Below, in pieces: positions 31,041 to 34,579 of a stretch of 34,579 nucleotides of DNA. Source of the stretch: Acidimicrobiia bacterium. GTDB lineage: Bacteria; Actinomycetota; Acidimicrobiia; IMCC26256; JAMXLJ01. The number at the start of each line of letters is the position of its first letter. The first letter of the stretch is position 1. The stretch covers positions 1-34,579 of the forward strand of contig DASRES010000013.1 in the NCBI GenBank assembly GCA_035651955.1, read 5' to 3'. Below the pieces are notes generated by a model, which had not been told where the DNA came from, did not search any database, and saw only the letters and a program-made list of their open reading frames with translations. Both the position numbers and the translations under genes were made by a program.

Positions 31041-32159
31041 TCACGCGGCCTGCGGGGTGCCGTTCACGAAGGTGACGTGGACGACGAAGAGGTTTCGCGC
31101 GCCGGTCGGATAGCCGACCTTGCCGTCGACCCATGCGTGGAAGACCATCCACAGCCGCCCGCTCGGGTCGGTGAAGAACTCCTGACCGCCGGGACCCTGT
31201 GCGGTCGGGTTCGAGGCGAGCCACGGATTCGTCGGTGCTTTCGTGCACGGCCCGAGCGGCGTCGCGCAGACGGCGTACCCGATCGCGTAGTTCGCGCTGT
31301 CCCACTGCCCGCCGCTGTAGAAGAGGTAGACCACGCCGCTCGCAGCGATCATCGACGGACCCTCGACGATCCCGTGCTCCCAGGGCTGCGACGCGGTCAC
31401 GAGCGAGATCGCCGGACCGGCGAGTCCCAAGCCGTCCCCGCGCAACGGGGCGACCTCGATCGCCGACGCGCCCTTCCACACGAGGTACGGCTGCCCGTTC
31501 GGCGCCACGAACGGGCTCGGATCGATCGCGCTCGCCGGGGTGCACACGAACGGTGCGCGCGACCCGTCGACGAACGGGCCGGCGGGGTTCGTCGCGACCG
31601 CGATGGACAGGCAGTGGCGACCGTCCGGCATCCCGGGTGCGTAGTACATGACGAACGTGCGGCCGCGCTGCAGCACTGCCGGCGCCCAGGCGTTCCGCCC
31701 GTCGGTCCACGCCGGCATGTGCGGCAAGGCCTCGTGACGGCCGCCGCCGCCGAAGATGCTCCCCGTCGTGAGGACGGGCACGTGATCGCCGTGGCTGGTC
31801 GTCGAGTACGCGTAGTACCGACGCCCGACGCGCAACACGAACGGATCGGGAAAGTCGTCGCAGAACACTGCGGGTGACGTTCCGTGAAACGCACGATGGA
31901 TGCGGCTCGACAGCGATCCACCGCCGATCGGAGGCGGGGGAGCACTCCCGGGTCCGCGCAAACCGACCCGGAACGACGCGCGGTCACACGCGGTGCCACG
32001 CGCGCCGCGGACGACCTGCACGATGATGACGACGCCGACGACGAGTGCCACCACCGTGGCGATGACGACGACCGGACGCGCTCGGACGAGCGCGCGTGCG
32101 ACGTGGTGCAGATCGCCGCGCTCGGTGCCCGCCGTCGGGGTGCCGCGGTCGTCCTGCAT
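31041..32159 (-). CDS. Membrane-anchored glycoside hydrolase family 43-like protein
   Basis: The 372-residue protein has a signal anchor (about 29-50) and an outer five-bladed propeller of the GH43 type. Candidate catalytic residues are Asp105 in DDFPDPFV (base), Asp in AIDPSPF near 215 (pKa modulator) and Glu in VEGPSM near 264 (acid). Typical targets are arabinans and xylans; the specificity is unclear. The ATG is 11 nt after the 3' end of tRNA-Lys on the same strand. TACGGC lies 7 nt before the ATG and overlaps the tRNA end. Confidence 0.87.
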   Translation of the reverse strand: MQDDRGTPTAGTERGDLHHVARALVRARPVVVIATVVALVVGVVIIVQVVRGARGTACDRASFRVGLRGPGSAPPPPIGGGSLSSRIHRAFHGTSPAVFCDDFPDPFVLRVGRRYYAYSTTSHGDHVPVLTTGSIFGGGGRHEALPHMPAWTDGRNAWAPAVLQRGRTFVMYYAPGMPDGRHCLSIAVATNPAGPFVDGSRAPFVCTPASAIDPSPFVAPNGQPYLVWKGASAIEVAPLRGDGLGLAGPAISLVTASQPWEHGIVEGPSMIAASGVVYLFYSGGQWDSANYAIGYAVCATPLGPCTKAPTNPWLASNPTAQGPGGQEFFTDPSGRLWMVFHAWVDGKVGYPTGARNLFVVHVTFVNGTPQAA

Positions 32160-32170
32160 GCTGCGTGCCG

Positions 32171-32244
32171 TACGCCCCCAGGGACTCGAACCCTGAACCC
32201 GCAGATTAAGAGTCTGCTGCTCTAACCAGTTGAGCTAGGGGCGC
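32171..32244 (-). tRNA. tRNA-Lys (CUU anticodon)
   Basis: The gene is 74 nt. The acceptor is GCGCCCC with GGGGCGT (one G-U), the D-arm is AGCTCAACTGGTTAGAGC, the anticodon loop CTCTTAA gives CUU, and the T-arm is CAGGGTTCGAGTCCCTG. The discriminator A is at 32171 and CCA is not encoded. TACGAT (32258-32253) 8 nt upstream of the mature 5' end is a likely -10. Confidence 0.95.
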
Positions 32245-32308
32245 GTCCGGTCATCGTAGCGGGTAGGACCACGACGCCCGCGAGGCGACCGGGCGAGGGG
32301 AGAGGGCG

Positions 32309-33202
32309 ATGAAGGTGCTGGTGACGGGGGCGACGGGGCTCATCGGCACGGCGCTGTGCGACGCGTTGCGCGAGCGCGACGACCTCGCCATCGCGATCAC
32401 GCGCGGTCGTCACGGGCCCGGCGAGCTCAGCTGGGATCCGGAGCGGGGCGAGCTCGAGGCGGACCGGCTCGAGGGCGCCGACGCGATCGTCCACCTCGCG
32501 GGCGAGAGCATCGGCAACGCGAGGTGGACGCCCGAGACGAAGCGCCGGATCCTCGAGAGCCGAACGAAGGGCACGACACTGCTCGCGAAGACCGTCGCGA
32601 GCCTCGTGGACCCGCCGCGGGTCCTCGTGTCGGGATCCGCGATCGGGTACTACGGCGACCGCGGCGACGACGTGCTCACCGAGGAGAGCGTCCCGGGCGG
32701 CGGGTTCCTCTCGGACGTCGCTGTGCGCTGGGAGGAGTCCGTCGCGGCAGCGGACCAGGCCGGCATCCGCACCGTGCGCGTACGCACCGGCATCGTGCTC
32801 GCGCGAGAGGGCGGCGCGCTCGCACGGCTCCTCCTTCCGTTCAAGCTCGGCCTGGGCGGACGAATCGGCTCGGGCCGGCAGTGGATGAGCTGGATCGCGC
32901 TCGAGGACGAGGTCGGTGCCATCCTCCACGCGATCGACCACGAGGACGTGATCGGGGCGATGAACGCGACCGCGCCCAACCCCGTGACGAACCGGGATTT
33001 CACCGAGACGCTCGGCCACGTGCTCAACCGACCCACCAAGGTGCCGACGCCGCTGACGGCGTTGAAGCTGCGCTACGGCGACGAGCTCGTGCGCGAGCTG
33101 CTCTGCTCCAGCCAGCGCGTCGAGCCCCGCGTGCTGCACGAGACGGGCTACACGTTCCGTCACCCGCGTCTCGCCGACGCGCTGCACGCCGCGCTCGCCT
33201 GA
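32309..33202 (+). CDS. TIGR01777-family NAD-dependent epimerase (YfcH-like)
   Basis: The 297-residue extended SDR has the opening VLVTGATGLIGTAL with a TGATGLIG motif, VHLAGESIGNARWTPETKRRILESR, SGSAIGYYGDRGDD with the Tyr, and the C-terminal DUF1731-like part ending ETGYTFRHPRLADAL. The family is common, but the substrate is unknown. A GAGGGGAGAGGG ribosome binding site precedes the ATG. The nucleoside hydrolase-like gene follows after 6 bp, so the two form an operon. Confidence 0.92.
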   Translation: MKVLVTGATGLIGTALCDALRERDDLAIAITRGRHGPGELSWDPERGELEADRLEGADAIVHLAGESIGNARWTPETKRRILESRTKGTTLLAKTVASLVDPPRVLVSGSAIGYYGDRGDDVLTEESVPGGGFLSDVAVRWEESVAAADQAGIRTVRVRTGIVLAREGGALARLLLPFKLGLGGRIGSGRQWMSWIALEDEVGAILHAIDHEDVIGAMNATAPNPVTNRDFTETLGHVLNRPTKVPTPLTALKLRYGDELVRELLCSSQRVEPRVLHETGYTFRHPRLADALHAALA

Positions 33203-33208
33203 CCAGCT

Positions 33209-33931
33209 GTGCGCCTCTGGGTCGACACCGACGTCGGCACGAACCCCGACGACGCGATCGCGCTCCTCCTCGCCTGCGCGCACCCTGCCGTCGAGCTCGT
33301 CGGCGTCTCGACGACAGGCGGCGATCTCGGCCGGCGCACTGCTGTGGCGCGCGCGTTGCTCGACGCGACCGGTGCGCACGACGTCCCCGCGATCACGGGC
33401 CCCGACCTCGACGCGTCGATGCTCGTCGACGTCGACGCCCTGCTCGCGATCGGGCCGTTGACCAACATCGCGCGCGTCGTCCCGGCGTTGCCCGAGACGA
33501 CCGTGATGGGCGGAGCACTGGCGCCCGTCGATCACCGCGGCGCGACGCGCCACGTCGAGTCGAACTTCGCGGCCGATCCACGCGCGGCGGCGGCGGTCCT
33601 CGCGGAGCTCGACCTGCTCCTCGTGCCGCTCGACGTCACCGCGCGGATGCGTCTCGACGACGCGACGCGCGCGCGTCTCGCGCAGGTCGCCCCCGCTGCG
33701 AGCGAGGAGATCGCGCGATGGCGCGATCCCGTCTGTCTGCACGATCCGCTTGCCTTGCTCGCGGCACTGGGCGAGCCCGTCGTGCGGATCGTCGAGCGGC
33801 GCGTCGCGGTCGACGGCGACGGTCGCGTCGTTCGACGCGCGGATGCACGCGTCCAGCGCGTCGTCGAGGACGCCGATGTCGAGGCTGCGATCGAACGCAT
33901 CGTCTCCGTGCTCGCGGACGCGCGCCGGTAG
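33209..33931 (+). CDS. Inosine-uridine nucleoside hydrolase-like protein
   Basis: The protein has 240 residues, against about 310 for the family. The calcium-site motif is DTDVGTNPDDAIAL (6-19), where many members have DTDxGTDxDD, so one Asp is Asn here. AIGPLTNIA, VMGGA, the ESNFAADPRAAAAVL segment and CLHDPLALLAAL with the active-site His-Asp are all present. It would split nucleosides into base and ribose. The short length suggests a trimmed C-terminus. The start is GTG. Its stop TAG is part of a TAGACT box that could serve the tRNA-Arg gene. Confidence 0.88.
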   Translation: MRLWVDTDVGTNPDDAIALLLACAHPAVELVGVSTTGGDLGRRTAVARALLDATGAHDVPAITGPDLDASMLVDVDALLAIGPLTNIARVVPALPETTVMGGALAPVDHRGATRHVESNFAADPRAAAAVLAELDLLLVPLDVTARMRLDDATRARLAQVAPAASEEIARWRDPVCLHDPLALLAALGEPVVRIVERRVAVDGDGRVVRRADARVQRVVEDADVEAAIERIVSVLADARR

Positions 33932-33948
33932 ACTCCGCGCGCTCATAC

Positions 33949-34022
33949 GCGCCCGTAGCTCAGCTGGACAGAGCGGCGGCCTTCTAAGCCGTTGGTCGGG
34001 GGTTCGAATCCCTCCGGGCGCG
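33949..34022 (+). tRNA. tRNA-Arg (UCU anticodon)
   Basis: The gene is 74 nt. The acceptor is GCGCCCG with CGGGCGC, the D-arm is AGCTCAGCTGGACAGAGC, the anticodon loop CTTCTAA gives UCU, and the T-arm is GGGGGTTCGAATCCCTC. The discriminator G is at 34022 and CCA is not encoded. TAGACT at 33929-33934 is a candidate -10. The next coding gene starts 2 nt after its 3' end. Confidence 0.95.
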
Positions 34023-34024
34023 CG

Positions 34025-34396
34025 ATGGCCGAACACGAGCGCTTCGAGGCGTTGCTGGCGCGGCAACCGGTCGTGCGCGATCGGCTCCGCGACTTCGAGC
34101 GTGCCGTCACGTCGGGCCCGCTCGACGCACGGCTGCTGACACTGTGCCGCGCGACCGTCGCGACGCTACTGCGCGACACGACCGTCGCACCGGTCGAATC
34201 CGGGGATCTCGACGAACGCGAGCGCGCCTGCCTCGCGTTCACCGAGATGTACGTCCTCGACGCGCACTCGGTCACCGACGACATGTGCGCGCGCGTCGTC
34301 GCGCACCTCGGCGAAGCGGGCGCGACCGCGCTCACGCTCGCGATCGCGCTGTTCGACGCGACCTCGCGTTCGCGCGTCGCGCTGGGGGCCGCGTGA
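34025..34396 (+). CDS. AhpD/CMD-like protein lacking the CxxC motif
   Basis: The protein has 123 residues with a fold like carboxymuconolactone decarboxylase / AhpD. LDARLLTLCRATVATLL matches the helix that normally leads into the CxxC site, but the site reads RDTTV, so the redox cysteines are absent. The C-terminal half, DERERACLAFTEMYVLDAHSVTDDMCARVVAHLGEAGATALTLAIALFDATSR, is typical of the family. It is probably a non-catalytic partner of the protein encoded next, whose GTG overlaps its stop. The ATG is 2 nt from the tRNA-Arg 3' end. Confidence 0.8.
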   Translation: MAEHERFEALLARQPVVRDRLRDFERAVTSGPLDARLLTLCRATVATLLRDTTVAPVESGDLDERERACLAFTEMYVLDAHSVTDDMCARVVAHLGEAGATALTLAIALFDATSRSRVALGAA

Positions 34397-34579
34397 GCCG
34401 CATCGCACCGCCCGCGGGCAGCATGGTGTTCCTCGACCACCAACCCGAGGCATACGCGGCGTTCAACCGCCTCTACGGCACGCTGTGGTCGCTCGGCTCC
34501 GTCGACCAGCCGACGAAGGAGGTCGGTCGCCTCCGCAACGCGCAGCTCGTCGACTGCGGCCTCTGAAGGAACCTCCGCT
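34393..34579 (+). CDS. AhpD/CMD-like protein with CxxU (in-frame TGA), cut by window end
   Basis: The GTG at 34393 overlaps the previous stop (GTGA). The frame reads KEVGRLRNAQLVDCGL up to a TGA at 34564-34566 and then RNLR to the end of the window. In AhpD/CMD-like proteins this helix carries the redox motif CxxC followed by a K/R-N-x-R-F type sequence, so the TGA stands exactly where the second Cys belongs (Cys55-Gly-Leu-Sec58). A genuine stop would leave only 57 residues without an active site. Selenocysteine forms of AhpD-like proteins are known in bacteria. The SECIS region and the rest of the gene are outside the window, so this is less secure than the peroxiredoxin. Met11 (34423) is an alternative start. 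Confidence 0.72.

Noticed and set aside
34025-34396. First AhpD-like gene as a further selenoprotein
   Set aside because: Its frame holds no TGA; the redox motif is simply replaced by RDTTV.
1-34579. Mobile elements, prophage, CRISPR arrays or toxin-antitoxin pairs
   Set aside because: No transposase, integrase, phage, Cas or recognisable toxin gene, no regularly spaced repeats and no tRNA-end direct repeats were seen.

Overview
The window is very GC-rich actinobacterial DNA with GTG starts, GTGA stop/start overlaps and short intergenic gaps. The block from 14239 to 19992 keeps the order JAMM peptidase, CysO, CysM, then (after a Sua5 gene) MurI, metallo-beta-lactamase-fold protein, RNase PH and RdgB. 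This matches what I recall as Rv1334-Rv1341 of Mycobacterium tuberculosis. Base composition, the many genes with a -10 box 6-9 nt before the start codon, and the mix of families suggest a deep-branching actinobacterium such as an acidimicrobiia-like lineage. That placement is inference. I see no mobile element, CRISPR array or prophage; the window reads as ordinary chromosome.

Layout. 1-7.4 kb: a lipoprotein, a membrane Ser/Thr kinase carrying a duplicated Kelch propeller, an FHA-nucleotide cyclase on the other strand, and a quinone-reductase-like MDR enzyme. 7.4-9.4 kb: the trans-translation locus (ssrA, an unknown protein, smpB), all on the minus strand. 9.4-14.2 kb: divergent BKACE-family and nitronate-monooxygenase-like genes, a methyltransferase and a stand-alone molybdenum hydroxylase large subunit. 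14.2-20.6 kb: CysO-dependent cysteine synthesis and the conserved housekeeping run. 20.7-25.9 kb: HDOD protein, small unknown proteins, SDR, a three-gene overlapping operon (DinB-like, DUF4097-like, nucleotide cyclase) and a two-domain VOC protein. 26-34.6 kb: three tRNA genes (Leu, Lys, Arg), a peroxiredoxin, a hydrolase, a MEDS/anti-sigma-type ATPase, an acyltransferase-SGNH protein, a GH43 protein, an epimerase, a nucleoside hydrolase and a pair of AhpD/CMD-like genes.

The most striking signal is that two different thiol-redox genes carry an in-frame TGA exactly at a catalytic cysteine position. One is the BCP-type peroxiredoxin at 26093-26554 (TGA at 26222, followed by a hairpin at 26240-26257 placed as a bacterial SECIS would be). 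The other is the AhpD/CMD-like gene at 34393 to the window end (TGA at 34564, giving CxxU in place of CxxC). Automatic gene callers would truncate or lose both. Together they suggest an undescribed or under-annotated pair of selenoproteins and a selenium-based peroxide-defence branch in this organism. The Sec machinery (selA, selB, selC, selD) is not in the window and would have to be found elsewhere in the genome.

A second theme is leaderless expression: a TAnnnT box lies 6-9 nt before the start codon of several genes, and two genes begin 2 and 11 nt after the 3' end of a tRNA gene. A third theme is cyclic-nucleotide signalling: two class III cyclases and an Rv1339-like candidate cAMP phosphodiesterase.
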